From positions 1 to 64,000 of the forward strand of contig NZ_JJMW01000071.1 in assembly GCF_000714435.1 (NCBI RefSeq): a stretch of DNA of 64,000 bases. Reading direction: 5' to 3'. Position numbers and translations under genes: made by a program. The notes under the pieces are model-generated. The model was not told where the DNA came from and ran no database searches. It was given only the letters and a program-made list of their open reading frames with translations. The stretch comes from Exiguobacterium alkaliphilum 12/1 (GTDB taxonomy: Bacteria; Bacillota; Bacilli; Exiguobacteriales; Exiguobacteriaceae). Of this stretch, positions 53,027-63,997 are shown in pieces; the stretch's first letter is position 1, and the number at the start of each line of letters is the position of its first letter.

Positions 53027-54202
53027 ATGAACGTGAAACAAGAAATGCGTGAACTGATTCTCCAGCAAGTGAAAGACGGCAAGTTGACGATCGAGGAAGG
53101 CATGACCCAACTCGAACGGCTCGAACGGTTAGAGCCCGAGCGTGTCCAAGCGCTTGAGGCGCAACAAGAGACAGAGAAGGTCGACGCCTACTCGGTCGAG
53201 TCGCTGACGACGAAATTGACGTCGGCGGTCGAAGGGCTCGTCACGAAACTGCGGGACAGCGATTTCTCGTTCAGCTCGAACTTCGGGCCGGAAGTGACGT
53301 ACTCGAAGTCGTTCCCGTTCACCGGGACTGACATCGCGCTCGACTTGTTCAACGCCTCGGCGACGATCGTCTCGTCGGACAACGACGAATGTGAACTCAT
53401 CGTCACCGGCCGTCCGCTCCGCCAGCAAGATGCGGACAAGGCGCTCGAACAGCTGCAATCGGCCGTGAAACACTCGGTCATCGGGGACCGTCTCGTCGTC
53501 TCGCTCCGTGACAAACTCGTCCGGGCGCACGTCGAGCTATACGTCCCGCATCATCATTTCGACCACCTGCACGTCCAGACGCTCAACGGGGAAGTCCGTG
53601 CCGACGGGCTCGATGTCGAGAGTGTGCGCGTCCAGACGGCGAACGGTCGCGTCGTGCTCCATGAGGTCCATGCCTCGGAACTCCTCCTCAACACAGGGAA
53701 CGGCACGGTCGAGGTCGACGGTGTCGAGACCGAGCTCGTCCACGCCCGGACCGGCAACGGTGCGGTCATCGTGAGCGGGAAGTATGACAAAGCCTCGCTC
53801 AAGACCGGCAACGGCAACATCCGGGCCGAACTGGCGACGGCACGTCCGGCCAAGTTCGAACTCGCCTCGCTCGCGGGGAACATCCGTCTCGTCTTGCCGC
53901 ACGGCGCCGAGGTCGAAGGGGAGCTCGAGACGAACTTCGGAGGACTCCACTGCAACTTGGACGAACTCGAGATCGTCCGCGACCGGAAAGACGTCGCCCA
54001 GCGACGCCTCGAATTCATCTCGGGCCGTGGCCAGACGCCGCGCATCGAGGTCGAGGCCGGAACGCGTACCGGAACGATCGACCTCGAGCACGGCTCGCAG
54101 CATACGCCGTCGACGTTCCTCGAAGAAGACAAGCATGAACCGGTGGACCCGGTCGACCCGGTCAATCCGGGTGACTTGAACAATCCGTTCCATCAGAAGT
54201 GA
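53027..54202 (+). CDS. DUF4097 beta-helix protein (YvlB-like)
   Basis: The N-terminal 60 residues form a short helical, SHOCT-like segment (LILQQVKDGKLTIEEGMTQL). The rest (about 100-340) is a DUF4097 beta-roll with repeated turns of the type LNGEVRADGLDVESVRVQT, NGRVVLHEV and GNGNIRAELA. The C-terminus has a proline/aspartate repeat, PVDPVDPVNPGD. B. subtilis yvlB lies after uvrA in the same way, and related proteins (LiaX-like) act in envelope stress. A GTG at 53033 has better spacing to AGGGGG than the ATG at 53027. No membrane segment was seen. Confidence 0.82.
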   Translation: MNVKQEMRELILQQVKDGKLTIEEGMTQLERLERLEPERVQALEAQQETEKVDAYSVESLTTKLTSAVEGLVTKLRDSDFSFSSNFGPEVTYSKSFPFTGTDIALDLFNASATIVSSDNDECELIVTGRPLRQQDADKALEQLQSAVKHSVIGDRLVVSLRDKLVRAHVELYVPHHHFDHLHVQTLNGEVRADGLDVESVRVQTANGRVVLHEVHASELLLNTGNGTVEVDGVETELVHARTGNGAVIVSGKYDKASLKTGNGNIRAELATARPAKFELASLAGNIRLVLPHGAEVEGELETNFGGLHCNLDELEIVRDRKDVAQRRLEFISGRGQTPRIEVEAGTRTGTIDLEHGSQHTPSTFLEEDKHEPVDPVDPVNPGDLNNPFHQK

Positions 54203-54207
54203 TACAC

Positions 54208-54236
54208 GACCCGGAGGCGATGCCCCGGGTTCTTTT
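54208..54236 (+). terminator. Intrinsic terminator
   Basis: GACCCGG pairs with CCGGGTT around a 9-nt loop; CTTTT follows. Confidence 0.75.
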
Positions 54237-54252
54237 ATAGAGGGGGGATGAG

Positions 54253-54612
54253 ATGCGACGATTTGTTTCAGTGTCCGGATGGATGATGATCGCGGTGCTG
54301 TTGCTCGTCGGATGTGACGAGGAGCAGCGCGTCGTCAACGGAAATGAGCCGGCTGACGACGAAGCCATCGCCGTCGCTTGGGCGTATGTAACCGCTCGAA
54401 ACTGGGAAGAACCTGCAATCAATGCGGGAGGAAGTGCTGAGGTACAGCGTGTCACGGTCGATCACGGCTATGAACTGTTAGATGATACGTATTTTGGGAG
54501 CGAGGTGCTCGCAGTGTCGTTCGCGTCTGAACCGGACAGTGTCGTTGGTGTCCCGACAATTTTAGTCGAGCCGGAGTCGGACACCGTGGTCGGCTATATG
54601 CCGGGTGAATGA
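54253..54612 (+). CDS. Small lipoprotein of unknown function
   Basis: The 119-residue product has a lipoprotein signal peptide with lipobox LVGC (cysteine near residue 20). The mature part is acidic, with a helix (DEAIAVAWAYVTARNWEEP) that resembles a PepSY-like or NTF2-like start, and beta strands after it. No family is assigned. AGAGGGGGGATGAG lies before the ATG. Confidence 0.65.
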   Translation: MRRFVSVSGWMMIAVLLLVGCDEEQRVVNGNEPADDEAIAVAWAYVTARNWEEPAINAGGSAEVQRVTVDHGYELLDDTYFGSEVLAVSFASEPDSVVGVPTILVEPESDTVVGYMPGE

Positions 54613-54774
54613 CAGAATCATCGAAAACCTCGAGTCCAAGTCGGACATCATCAGGATTGCCCTTTCCATTGAGTCGGTTACGTCCTGTTTAGTCCGTAAC
54701 GGGAAAGACGTACAGCGCCGCCCGAAAGCCCGCCCCTCAGGAAAGCGGCGTGCGGCCAGGGTGGCTAAAGGACG

Positions 54775-54825
54775 ATCAAACAAAGGAGCATCATCCCGAG
54801 TGGGACGACGCTCCTTTGTTTGACG
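54775..54825. repeat. Long inverted repeat, terminator-like
   Basis: CAAACAAAGGAGC pairs perfectly with GCTCCTTTGTTTG, and TCCC/GGGA inside it extends the stem. It lies just after the leftward membrane gene at 54840 and about 160 nt after the small lipoprotein gene, so it may terminate either. The bases 54613-54774 hold no supported gene. Confidence 0.6.
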
Positions 54826-54839
54826 TTTGTGCCGTCTGG

Positions 54840-55196
54840 TCACAGGTTCATCTCATACTCCATCTGTTCCCAGTCCATCATCGGTGCGTCGTATAACGTG
54901 AACGAGCCGATAATCAACAAGATGAACAGAATCGGTCCGGCGATAAGCAGAATAATCCCGAGGTTGCGCATCTTTTTCGACCGGTTCCAGTAGAAGATGA
55001 TGGCGACGATCATCGAGATGAGCGAGCCGGATAAGAAGAAGCCGACGATGTTCAAGATGAATAATAACAGGACCGTTTCGTTTTTCGTCGCAGCGTACTC
55101 ACGCCACATGTCGACAAGCGACTTGATGAGATAGACGAGTGCCGCAATCGCGACGATGAAGATAAAGATGACGGCAATCAAAAATAGTGAGTTCAT
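54840..55196 (-). CDS. Small membrane protein of unknown function
   Basis: ATG 55196 is preferred because GGAGGAGG lies 8 nt upstream, giving 118 residues; a GTG at 55205 is closer to it. Three hydrophobic helices (about residues 3-25, 42-65, 78-100) are separated by charged loops, with a short acidic tail (DWEQMEYEMNL). No family was recognised. It is divergent from hprK, with about 150 bp between starts. Confidence 0.65.
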   Translation of the reverse strand: MNSLFLIAVIFIFIVAIAALVYLIKSLVDMWREYAATKNETVLLLFILNIVGFFLSGSLISMIVAIIFYWNRSKKMRNLGIILLIAGPILFILLIIGSFTLYDAPMMDWEQMEYEMNL

Positions 55197-55345
55197 GAAT
55201 TTCACCTCCTCCTAGTGGTCTATACCCTATTTACGATGCCGAGACGAATTTGTTTCATTTTTTCTGACACGCCACGACTCACTTTCGCTGACGCCAATCG
55301 TAGAGAGTTATGATACAATAATGAGCGTGAAAGGGGCAGATACTC

Positions 55346-56284
55346 ATGCAAAATATCGTACGTACGGCTCAACTCGTTGAACGCTTCAAGTTGAAAGTCG
55401 TTGCAGGTGAAGAAGGACTCCACCGTCCTGTCGTCACACCTGACCTCAGTCGTCCGGGGCTCGTCCTCGCCGGCTACTATACGCACTATGCGAAGAACCG
55501 CCTGCAAGTGCTCGGGAAGACGGAGCTCACGTTCTACGCGAGCCTGTCCGAGGAGAGTCGCCGCGAACGCGCGAAGATTCTTTGCACCGAGCTGACACCG
55601 GGCATTCTCATCACGCGCGGCTTCGATATCCCAAAAGAGATTCAAGAACAGGCCGAGGCGGCGAACGTGCCGCTCATGCAGACGAACGCGGTGACGACGT
55701 CCATCGAGTCACAAATCACGAACTTCCTCGAGATGGAGCTCGCACCGATGACGGCGATGCATGGCGTGCTCGTCGACATTTACGGCGTCGGTGTCTTGAT
55801 TAAAGGCCAGAGCGGTGTCGGGAAATCCGAGACGGCGCTCGAGCTCGTCAAGCGCGGCCATCGTCTCGTCGCCGATGACTCGGTCGAGATTCGCCAGACG
55901 GGCGACCAACTGCTCGTCGGGTCGGCACCGAAACTCATCCGGCACTTGCTCGAGATTCGCGGAATCGGCATCATCGATGTCATGACGCTCTTCGGAGCCG
56001 GGGCCGTTCGCTCGCACAAGAAGATAAGTCTCATCGTCAACCTCGAGAACTGGGATGCGGGGAAAGTATATGACCGTGTCGGGCTCGACCATAACACGAT
56101 GAAGATTATCGACAGCGAAGTACCGCTCCTCACGATCCCGGTCCGTCCGGGACGTAACTTGGCCGTCATCGTCGAAGTCGCGGCGATGAACTATCGCCTG
56201 CAAAACATGGGCATCAATACCGCGGAAGAGTTCGCCGAACGTCTCGCGAACGCGATCCACGATAACGAAGGGGAGATGGAATGA
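55346..56284 (+). CDS. hprK: HPr kinase/phosphorylase
   Basis: HprK phosphorylates Ser46 of HPr and reverses the reaction, setting carbon catabolite repression through CcpA. The N-terminal domain (1-130) precedes the catalytic domain with Walker [14 protein letters not shown] (about 152-164) and the family signature [19 protein letters not shown] (about 203-221). The length is 312 residues. AAAGGGGC precedes the ATG. It overlaps lgt by 4 nt in the conserved hprK-lgt-ppaX operon. Confidence 0.97.
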   Translation: MQNIVRTAQLVERFKLKVVAGEEGLHRPVVTPDLSRPGLVLAGYYTHYAKNRLQVLGKTELTFYASLSEESRRERAKILCTELTPGILITRGFDIPKEIQEQAEAANVPLMQTNAVTTSIESQITNFLEMELAPMTAMHGVLVDIYGVGVLIKGQSGVGKSETALELVKRGHRLVADDSVEIRQTGDQLLVGSAPKLIRHLLEIRGIGIIDVMTLFGAGAVRSHKKISLIVNLENWDAGKVYDRVGLDHNTMKIIDSEVPLLTIPVRPGRNLAVIVEVAAMNYRLQNMGINTAEEFAERLANAIHDNEGEME

Positions 56285-57102
56285 TGGTGGAGCCGACGTT
56301 TGATCGTGTAGCGTTTGAAATCGGGTCGCTCCCGATTTACTGGTACGGGATGATTATCGCCTTCGGGGCGATGCTCGGACTTGTACTCGCCTTGTTCGAA
56401 GCGAAACGGATCAACTATGATTCGGAACGACTCGTCGACGTCGTCATCTGGTCGATCCCAATCAGTATCGTCTTCGCCCGTGTGTATTACGTGGTCTTCC
56501 AGTGGGACTACTATAGCCAAAACCTCGGGCAAATCATCGACATCCGGCAAGGCGGGATCGCCATCCACGGGGCGATTTTTGGGGCGCTCCTCGTCGTCGT
56601 GATTTACAGCATGCGCAAGTCGATGTCGTTCTGGAAAGTGACCGACATCCTCGCGCCGTCGCTCCTGCTCGGACAAGCGGTTGGGCGTTGGGGCAACTTC
56701 ATGAACCAAGAAGCGCACGGCGATGAGACGACGCGTAGCTTCCTCGAAGGAACGCTCCGTCTCCCGGACTGGATCGTCAACCAGATGTTCATCGACGGCG
56801 TGTATTACTTGCCGACGTTCTTGTTCGAGAGCGTTTGGAACATCCTCGGTGTCATTCTGCTCGTCGTCTGGCGCGTGGTCGGCAATCCGCCGCGTGGCTA
56901 CATCTTCTTGTCGTACTTCGTCTGGTACTCGGTCGGCCGCTTCTATATCGAAGGGCTCCGGACGGACAGCCTCATGGCAGGCGACTTGCGGACGGCTCAA
57001 ATCGTCTCGATTTTGATGATCGTCTTCGGTATCGTCATGATGGTCGTGCGCCGCAAAGCGAAACGGTATGATGACCCTTCAGAGAAAGGACTGTTTGATT
57101 GA
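56281..57102 (+). CDS. lgt: Prolipoprotein diacylglyceryl transferase
   Basis: Lgt transfers diacylglycerol to the lipobox cysteine of prolipoproteins, several of which are encoded in this window. The 273-residue product has seven helices. Conserved segments are [13 protein letters not shown] (near 85-97), with the catalytic histidine, and [20 protein letters not shown] (near 130-150). ATG 56281 overlaps the hprK stop; a second ATG follows directly. ppaX overlaps its stop. Confidence 0.96.
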   Translation: MMVEPTFDRVAFEIGSLPIYWYGMIIAFGAMLGLVLALFEAKRINYDSERLVDVVIWSIPISIVFARVYYVVFQWDYYSQNLGQIIDIRQGGIAIHGAIFGALLVVVIYSMRKSMSFWKVTDILAPSLLLGQAVGRWGNFMNQEAHGDETTRSFLEGTLRLPDWIVNQMFIDGVYYLPTFLFESVWNILGVILLVVWRVVGNPPRGYIFLSYFVWYSVGRFYIEGLRTDSLMAGDLRTAQIVSILMIVFGIVMMVVRRKAKRYDDPSEKGLFD

Positions 57103-57752
57103 TGGATACGTTACTGTTTGATTTGGACGGGACGTTGCTCGACACGAACCCGCTCATCCTCGCGAGCTTCCGGCACACGCTCGGCTACTACTTCCCGGAC
57201 GAGACGTATCGGGATGAAGACTTGTACCCGTTCATCGGCCCGACGCTCGAGAAGTCGTTCCGTGAGCTGAACGAGCCGGAATGGAAAGAGATGCAGGCGT
57301 TTTACCGGAGCTTCAACATCGCGATGCACGATGCCCTCGTCGCCGAGTACCCGGGCGTCATCGAAGGACTCTATCGCCTGCACGCGAAGGGCTATAAGAT
57401 GGGTGTCGTCACGTCGAAAGGACGTCCGGTCGTCGAGCAAGGCTTGCGCCTGTTCAACATCGACCATTTGTTCGACGTCGTCATCACGGCCGACGACGTC
57501 GAAAACGAGAAGCCGCACCCTGAACCGGTCGAACGTGCCCTCCGCGCGCTCGAATCCGCGCCGGAACGCGCCGTCATGGTCGGGGACAACGACACGGACA
57601 TCTTCAGCGGCAAGAACGCCGGGACGAAGACGGTCGCCGTCGGCTGGGCGCTGAAGGGCCGCGCCTTCCTCGAGTCGCTCGAGCCGGATGTCATCATCGA
57701 GTCGATGGAGCATTTCGAGGCGTGGCTCGACGAGGTCACGGTCCATGCGTAA
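57102..57752 (+). CDS. ppaX: PpaX, HAD-family pyrophosphatase
   Basis: PpaX hydrolyses the pyrophosphate that HprK releases when it dephosphorylates HPr, which explains its place in this operon. The product (216 residues) opens with the HAD motif I (LLFDLDGTLLDTN), carries the cap domain, motif II/III (VVTSKGRPVVEQ) and motif IV (MVGDNDTDIFSGKNAG). The ATG at 57102 overlaps the lgt stop as TGATG; the frame extends one TTG codon upstream. Confidence 0.94.
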   Translation: MDTLLFDLDGTLLDTNPLILASFRHTLGYYFPDETYRDEDLYPFIGPTLEKSFRELNEPEWKEMQAFYRSFNIAMHDALVAEYPGVIEGLYRLHAKGYKMGVVTSKGRPVVEQGLRLFNIDHLFDVVITADDVENEKPHPEPVERALRALESAPERAVMVGDNDTDIFSGKNAGTKTVAVGWALKGRAFLESLEPDVIIESMEHFEAWLDEVTVHA

Positions 57753-58227
57753 GACGGAACGGTTCCGTCTCGCCGGGCCGAACCCGCTCTGGCAGATGTA
57801 TCGGACGATTCGGTTCGTCCGCGTGTTCAAGAACACGGCCGTCGTCATGGTCGGCCGCTTCTTCCCGTCGGTGAAGGCGAAGCGTTGGTTATATCGAACG
57901 TTTCTCGGCATGCGGATCGGGGAGTATAGCGCCCTCGCCCTCATGGTGACGCCGGACGTCATGTTCCCGGAGCGGATCTCGATTGGACGGAACACCGTCA
58001 TCGGATTCAACACGACGATTCTCTGTCACGAGTACCTCGTCGATGAGTATCGAATCGGCGACGTCTCGATTGGGGACGAGGTGTTGATTGGGGCGAACGT
58101 GACCATCCTTCCAGGTGTCACGATCGGCGACCGGGCCGTCGTCGGTGCCGGTGCCGTCGTCCATCGGGACGTCTTGCCGGGCGAGCGCGTCATCGGGGCG
58201 AAGCTCCAAACGGTCGACACGAAATAG
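57745..58227 (+). CDS. yvoF: Left-handed beta-helix acetyltransferase (YvoF-like)
   Basis: Translation starts at ATG 57745, 8 nt inside ppaX, giving 160 residues. The C-terminal half consists of hexapeptide repeats (ISIGRNTVIGFNTTIL, IGDEVLIGANVTILPGVTIG, AVVGAGAVV) of trimeric O-acetyltransferases. The acceptor is not known. B. subtilis yvoF follows ppaX in the same way. A terminator follows. Confidence 0.9.
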   Translation: MRKTERFRLAGPNPLWQMYRTIRFVRVFKNTAVVMVGRFFPSVKAKRWLYRTFLGMRIGEYSALALMVTPDVMFPERISIGRNTVIGFNTTILCHEYLVDEYRIGDVSIGDEVLIGANVTILPGVTIGDRAVVGAGAVVHRDVLPGERVIGAKLQTVDTK

Positions 58228-58290
58228 ACACAATTTAGCACGAAATCAATTTCTTACGGTGACGAACGTCACGACTTGAAAATACTTGAG

Positions 58291-58327
58291 CGGTATCACT
58301 TTTTCACGAAGCGATACCGTTTTTTTG
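58291..58327 (+). terminator. Intrinsic terminator of the hprK operon
   Basis: CGGTATC at 58291 pairs with GATACCG at 58313, followed by a T7 run. Upstream, GTGACGAACGTCAC at 58259-58272 is a perfect short palindrome of unknown meaning. The rest of the gap 58328-58523 is AT-rich and probably holds the promoter of the next gene. Confidence 0.82.
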
Positions 58328-58523
58328 TGTCTTCAAGCGACTCGGGGCGGCTAACAAGTTTTTGCCGAAAAGCAATTATGAGACCCTATAAAATATATTC
58401 ATTATAGAAGGAATATAGTCCCGATTTTTTTTAAATTTTACAGTTGCCCTCGCCGTTTGAGTGCGGTATTCTTAACCCTGCAACTAAAAAACGATTTAGC
58501 ATTTGATGTGGGGGATTTAGAAT

Positions 58524-59996
58524 ATGGAAGCGAACTATGAAGCTCTAATGACGCTACCCGAACCAGAATCTCCGCTCGCTGCGGAGCTCCACTACTATAG
58601 AGGTCGTCGCGCGTTACGAGAAGGTCGCCTAGATGAAGCGACTTTTTTCATGGCTGAAGCTACGGCTGCCGCCACGCATCGTGTCGATTACCATAAACAG
58701 TACGCTGAACTGTTATTTGAAGTAGGAGAGGTCTACCACGCCAACGACGTGTGGAAACGGGTGCTACAACTCGATGATACGGCGACAGAGGCCCTTTACC
58801 ACCTCGCGAGCAACTGTGCCTACATCTCACAATATGAAGAAGCGGCCACGTACGCGAGCCGCTACCTCGAACAAGAGGCGAACGGTCCTTACGCGGAATC
58901 GGTCCAGTCGCTCCTCGAACTGATTGAGCTCGAGCAAGAGCTTGAAGACGAAGAGGAAGACGAGTTGATCACGTGGCATACGGAGGCACAGCGTCAAATC
59001 GACAAAGGCCGCTTGTTTGCCGCTAAGTCGACGCTCGAGCGGTTGATTGACCGCTATCCGACGTTCTGGCCGGGCTATAACAATTTGGCGGTCGTCCATT
59101 TCTATCTTGGGAACGACGAGACGGCGTTCGAGACGCTCGGGTACGTGCTCGATGAGAATCCGGGCAACTTGCATGCGATTTTGAACACGATCTTGTTGCT
59201 CCATGAAGCCGGACAGTCCGAGGCGGCGCTCCAACTATCAGCCCCGCTGACGCGCGTCCGTCCGCTTCAATTCGAAGTGCGCTATAAACTCGCGACGACG
59301 CTCGCGCTCGTCGGGCATTACGATCACGCCTACGAAGAACTCCGGCTCTTGAAAGAGCGGGGCTTCCGTGGGGATTCACTGTTTGGGCATTGGCTCAGCG
59401 TCTCCGCCTACAAGACCGGACGTCTTGAAGAGGCGGCGACCTATTTGAACGGTGAGCAAGCGAAGCAAATCGAGGACAAACAGTCGTTCGATATTCGCGA
59501 CAACCTCGAGTTCCGCTCGGCGCTCGTCCAAGGCTTGCGTCAAGAAGACGATTTGGCGCGGATCGAGATTATCCGCATCATCGCCAAACTTGAAGACGAC
59601 GAGGCGTTTGAGGCGCTCGCGCTGACGAGCACGGTCACCGATGACGAGACGGTCATCGCTTTCGCGAAGAAGTGCCAAGCCGTCATCTGTGCCGTCCCGT
59701 TTAAAGGTGACGCACGTATCGAGCGTGCATACGAAGCGCTCGTCTTGGCTGAACGGCACGTCTCGGAAGCCGAGCAGATGAGCCTCGAAGGCGACTTCTA
59801 CGAACGATTCGCGCGCCTGTTGCTCGGACAGCACACGTTTGACGACGTCACGGCATCGGCCGCTGCGCTCGTCTGGATGTTTTATGCGAAACGGGACGCG
59901 CTCGTCCTCGCGGACTGTGCCGACGTGTTCGGGGTCGACGTCTCGACGCTCACGGACACGATCCGTTCGTTCAAAGCGACACTCGAACGAGCATAA
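58524..59996 (+). CDS. TPR-repeat protein (YvcD-like)
   Basis: The 490-residue protein is built of tetratricopeptide repeats over most of its length (YHKQYAELLFEVGEVYHAND, GYNNLAVVHFYLGNDETAFE, YKLATTLALVGHYDHAYEEL). It has no signal peptide or membrane segment, so it should be a cytoplasmic scaffold. The very acidic stretch LEDEEEDEL lies near residue 147. B. subtilis has a TPR protein, YvcD, next to trxB in the same order. Function unknown. GGGGGA lies about 11 nt before the ATG. Confidence 0.85.
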   Translation: MEANYEALMTLPEPESPLAAELHYYRGRRALREGRLDEATFFMAEATAAATHRVDYHKQYAELLFEVGEVYHANDVWKRVLQLDDTATEALYHLASNCAYISQYEEAATYASRYLEQEANGPYAESVQSLLELIELEQELEDEEEDELITWHTEAQRQIDKGRLFAAKSTLERLIDRYPTFWPGYNNLAVVHFYLGNDETAFETLGYVLDENPGNLHAILNTILLLHEAGQSEAALQLSAPLTRVRPLQFEVRYKLATTLALVGHYDHAYEELRLLKERGFRGDSLFGHWLSVSAYKTGRLEEAATYLNGEQAKQIEDKQSFDIRDNLEFRSALVQGLRQEDDLARIEIIRIIAKLEDDEAFEALALTSTVTDDETVIAFAKKCQAVICAVPFKGDARIERAYEALVLAERHVSEAEQMSLEGDFYERFARLLLGQHTFDDVTASAAALVWMFYAKRDALVLADCADVFGVDVSTLTDTIRSFKATLERA

Positions 59997-60031
59997 AGAT
60001 AGACGATACCTCCCGAGGTTTCATATACTGA

Positions 60032-61018
<987 letters not shown>

Positions 61019-61025
61019 TTCAACG

Positions 61026-61066
61026 GAGAAGGCATTGCGGGCGACCGCAATCCCTTCTCTTTTTTT
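61026..61066 (+). terminator. Intrinsic terminator after trxB
   Basis: GAGAAGGCATTGCGG pairs, with one mismatch, with CCGCAATCCCTTCTC across GCGA; a run of T follows. Confidence 0.92.
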
Positions 61067-61137
61067 CGAGCGTTCGCTATACTAAAGAGTGAAGAGCGCT
61101 ACACACACGGCTCGGTTGTCAAAATTAAGGGGGCGTC

Positions 61138-62016
61138 ATGGAGATGGAAGACTTTAAAGGATTAGAAGAATTGATCATCATCAGCGGGATGAGCGGGGCC
61201 GGGAAATCGGTCGCGATGAATAGTTTCGAGGACCTCGGCTATTTTTGCGTCGATAACTTGCCGCCGGTCTTGTTGCCGCAACTGATCGATGTCATCAGCT
61301 CGGTCCGTCCGAAAATCGCCGTCGCCATCGACACGCGGACGCGCGACTTCATCGATAGCCTGTTCATCGTCATCGATGACTTAGAAAAGAAGAACGTCCA
61401 TCCGCACTTACTTTATCTTGAGACACGGGACGACGTGCTCGTCCGCCGCTATAAAGAGACGCGCCGGTCACATCCGCTCGCACCGGAAGACGCGCCGCTC
61501 GTCGGCATCAAGATGGAACGCGAGCTGCTCGAAGGGTTCCGCGACCGGGCGCATACGCTCTATGACACGAGCGATTTGAAGCCACAGATGCTCAAGGACC
61601 GGATCTTGCTCCAGTTCAACGAGGAGCGCATCCCGTTCACGGTCAACTTCATGTCGTTCGGGTTCAAGCACGGTGTGCCGCTCGACATCGACCTGTTGTT
61701 CGACGTCCGCTTCATCACGAACCCGTTCTACATCCCGGAGCTCCGTCCGCTCACGGGCCAGACGAGCGAGGTGCAAGACTACGTCATGTCGCACCCCGAG
61801 GCGCGGGCGTTCTATAAGAAGCTGATTGACATGCTCGAATTCCTGTTGCCGCAGTACAAGCGGGAAGGAAAGACGCAAGTCGTCGTCGCGTTCGGCTGTA
61901 CGGGCGGGAAGCACCGCTCGATCACGTTCGCTGAAAAAGTATCGGAACATTTCGCGGAGCGCTATAACGTCAAGACCGTCCATCGCGACTTGGCGCACGC
62001 GACGAAGGAGAAATGA
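61138..62016 (+). CDS. rapZ: RapZ/YvcJ nucleotide-binding protein
   Basis: The 292-residue protein has the RapZ-family Walker A ([20 protein letters not shown], residues 15-34) and the C-terminal domain ([20 protein letters not shown]). In B. subtilis YvcJ hydrolyses GTP and affects competence; in E. coli RapZ controls glucosamine-6-phosphate synthesis. GGGGGCGTC precedes ATG 61138, and a second ATG lies two codons on. It starts the conserved rapZ-yvcK-whiA operon. Confidence 0.95.
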   Translation: MEMEDFKGLEELIIISGMSGAGKSVAMNSFEDLGYFCVDNLPPVLLPQLIDVISSVRPKIAVAIDTRTRDFIDSLFIVIDDLEKKNVHPHLLYLETRDDVLVRRYKETRRSHPLAPEDAPLVGIKMERELLEGFRDRAHTLYDTSDLKPQMLKDRILLQFNEERIPFTVNFMSFGFKHGVPLDIDLLFDVRFITNPFYIPELRPLTGQTSEVQDYVMSHPEARAFYKKLIDMLEFLLPQYKREGKTQVVVAFGCTGGKHRSITFAEKVSEHFAERYNVKTVHRDLAHATKEK

Positions 62017-62017
62017 G

Positions 62018-63013
62018 ATGAGACGCGATCGGAAAGTTGTCGCCATCGGCGGCGGTACCGGACTATCGACGCTCGTCCGCGGGTTGAAGCATTATCCGCT
62101 CGACATCACGGCCATCGTCACGGTCGGGGATGACGGGGGCAGCTCAGGACGGCTCCGCGACGAGTTCCATATGTTGCCTCCGGGCGACATTCGAAACGTC
62201 ATTCTCGCCTTGTCGGAAGTCGAGCCGCTCATGGACAAGATTTTACAGTATCGGTTTGACAGCGGGTATGGCCTTGAAGGGCACTCGCTTGGAAACCTGA
62301 TGCTGACAGCGGCGACGCATATTTGTGAAGGCTCGTTCGTCAAGGCGGTCGACGTCTTGTCGCAACTGTTGAACGCACAAGGTCGCGTGCTCCCGGTCAC
62401 GGAGACGCTCATGACGCTCGCGGCCGAGTTCGAGGACGGGACGATCGTCAAAGGCGAGTCGAAGATCCCGCTCGTCGAGAAACCGATCAAGCGGCTGTTC
62501 TTGCTCGAGGACGGCATCAAGCCGGCACCAGGGGTCGTCGAGGCGATCCATGAGGCGGACGTCATCGTGCTCGGGCCGGGCAGTCTCTATACGAGCATCA
62601 TCCCGAACTTGTTGATTCAAGAAGTGCGCGACGCCATCGTCGAGGCAGGCGTCCCGGTCGTCTACATTTGTAACGTCATGACGCAACCGGGCGAGACGAA
62701 AGGGTATGACGCGATGAAGCACTTAAAGGCAATCGAGGTGTATCTCGGCAAATCGTCGATTGATACGATCGTCGTCAATAACGAGCCGATTGAAGAGACG
62801 TACCTCGAGCGTTATCTCGAGGACGGCTCCGAGGAGGTCCGCTTCGACCGCAAGAAGCTCCGGAACTACGGGACGAACGTGCTCGCCGGGGACATCGTCG
62901 ACTATAACCGTGACTACATCCGTCACGACTCGGACGCGATTGCCGGGCTCGTCATGCAGCGCGTCCTCCGTATCAAGAAACCACGCTCGTTCCAAGAGCT
63001 TGAACTGAAATAG
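62018..63013 (+). CDS. yvcK: YvcK/GlmR/MgfK, gluconeogenesis-related factor
   Basis: The protein of about 331 residues belongs to the CofD/UPF0052 family; it opens with VVAIGGGTGLSTLVRGLKHY and has VGDDGGSSGRLRDEF and GHSLGNLMLTA. YvcK is needed for growth on gluconeogenic carbon and for normal cell-wall precursor supply, and it binds UDP-sugars. ATG 62018 lies just after the rapZ stop at 62014-62016, with AAGGAG upstream. It precedes whiA as in B. subtilis. Confidence 0.95.
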   Translation: MRRDRKVVAIGGGTGLSTLVRGLKHYPLDITAIVTVGDDGGSSGRLRDEFHMLPPGDIRNVILALSEVEPLMDKILQYRFDSGYGLEGHSLGNLMLTAATHICEGSFVKAVDVLSQLLNAQGRVLPVTETLMTLAAEFEDGTIVKGESKIPLVEKPIKRLFLLEDGIKPAPGVVEAIHEADVIVLGPGSLYTSIIPNLLIQEVRDAIVEAGVPVVYICNVMTQPGETKGYDAMKHLKAIEVYLGKSSIDTIVVNNEPIEETYLERYLEDGSEEVRFDRKKLRNYGTNVLAGDIVDYNRDYIRHDSDAIAGLVMQRVLRIKKPRSFQELELK

Positions 63014-63043
63014 AACGATTGATCAAGAAAGGAGGGGAATGAG

Positions 63044-63997
63044 ATGAGCTTTGCTTCAGACGTCAAAAAAGAATTGACCCAACTGACCGTCACCGATGCC
63101 GAGGCGAAAGCGGAACTGTCCGCCCTCGTCCGGATGAACGGTGTCATCTCGCTCGCCCTCGGGCGCGGGATGACGCTCGACGTCTCGACGGAGAACGCGG
63201 CCATCGCCCGACGGATTTATTCCCTGATGAAACGACTGTACGACCACCACCTCGATTTGTTCGTCCGTAAGAAAATGCGGCTGAAGAAGAACAACGTCTA
63301 CATCGTCCGCGTCTCCCAGCACGCCGAGACGATGTTGAAGGACCTCGAGATTCTCGGTGAGCATTACGAGATGATTCGGACACTCAACTCGGACATGACA
63401 CGTGACGAGAATTTGGCCCGTGCCTACTTGCGCGGCGCCTTCCTCGCCGGTGGCTCAATCAACCATCCGAAGACGTCGTCGTATCACCTCGAGGTATACA
63501 GCTTGTACGAGAACCATAACCAGGCGCTCCGAGACCTCGCCAACCGGTTCGGCTTGAACGCGAAGACGCTCGAGCGGAAAAAAGGGCATATCCTCTACAT
63601 CAAGGAGAGCGAGAAAATCTCTGACTTCTTGAAGCTCGTCGGGGCGACGCGCGGGATGCTCGATTTCGAGGACGCCCGTATCATCAAGGACATGCGCAAC
63701 TCGGTCAACCGGCTCGTCAACTGTGAGACGGCCAACTTGAACAAGACGGTCGGGGCGGCGCTCCGCCAAGTCGAGAACATTAAGTATCTCGAGCGGACGG
63801 TCGGCCTCGAGGTGTTGCCGACGAAGCTCCGCGAGATCGCCGAACTTCGGGTCACGCATCAGGACGTCTCGCTCCAAGAGCTTGGCGAGATGCTCGAGAC
63901 AGGACCAATCTCGAAGTCCGGCATCAACCACCGACTCCGGAAGATTGACCAGATTGCCGAGAAAGTCCGAAAGGGCGAAGAAATCGGCTCCTCGTGA
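63044..63997 (+). CDS. whiA: WhiA, DNA-binding regulator
   Basis: The 317-residue protein joins an N-terminal domain with a degenerate LAGLIDADG homing-endonuclease fold ([20 protein letters not shown] near 126-145) to a C-terminal helix-turn-helix ([20 protein letters not shown]). WhiA affects division and chromosome segregation in B. subtilis and has no nuclease activity. AAAGGAGGGG lies before the ATG. The gene is complete; crh would be expected beyond the window's end. Confidence 0.96.
   Translation: MSFASDVKKELTQLTVTDAEAKAELSALVRMNGVISLALGRGMTLDVSTENAAIARRIYSLMKRLYDHHLDLFVRKKMRLKKNNVYIVRVSQHAETMLKDLEILGEHYEMIRTLNSDMTRDENLARAYLRGAFLAGGSINHPKTSSYHLEVYSLYENHNQALRDLANRFGLNAKTLERKKGHILYIKESEKISDFLKLVGATRGMLDFEDARIIKDMRNSVNRLVNCETANLNKTVGAALRQVENIKYLERTVGLEVLPTKLREIAELRVTHQDVSLQELGEMLETGPISKSGINHRLRKIDQIAEKVRKGEEIGSS

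Noticed and set aside
54605-54823. Open frame of 72 codons overlapping the end of the small lipoprotein gene
   Set aside because: It has no proper ribosome-binding site, runs into a terminator-like inverted repeat and has an Arg/Lys-rich tail typical of random frames.
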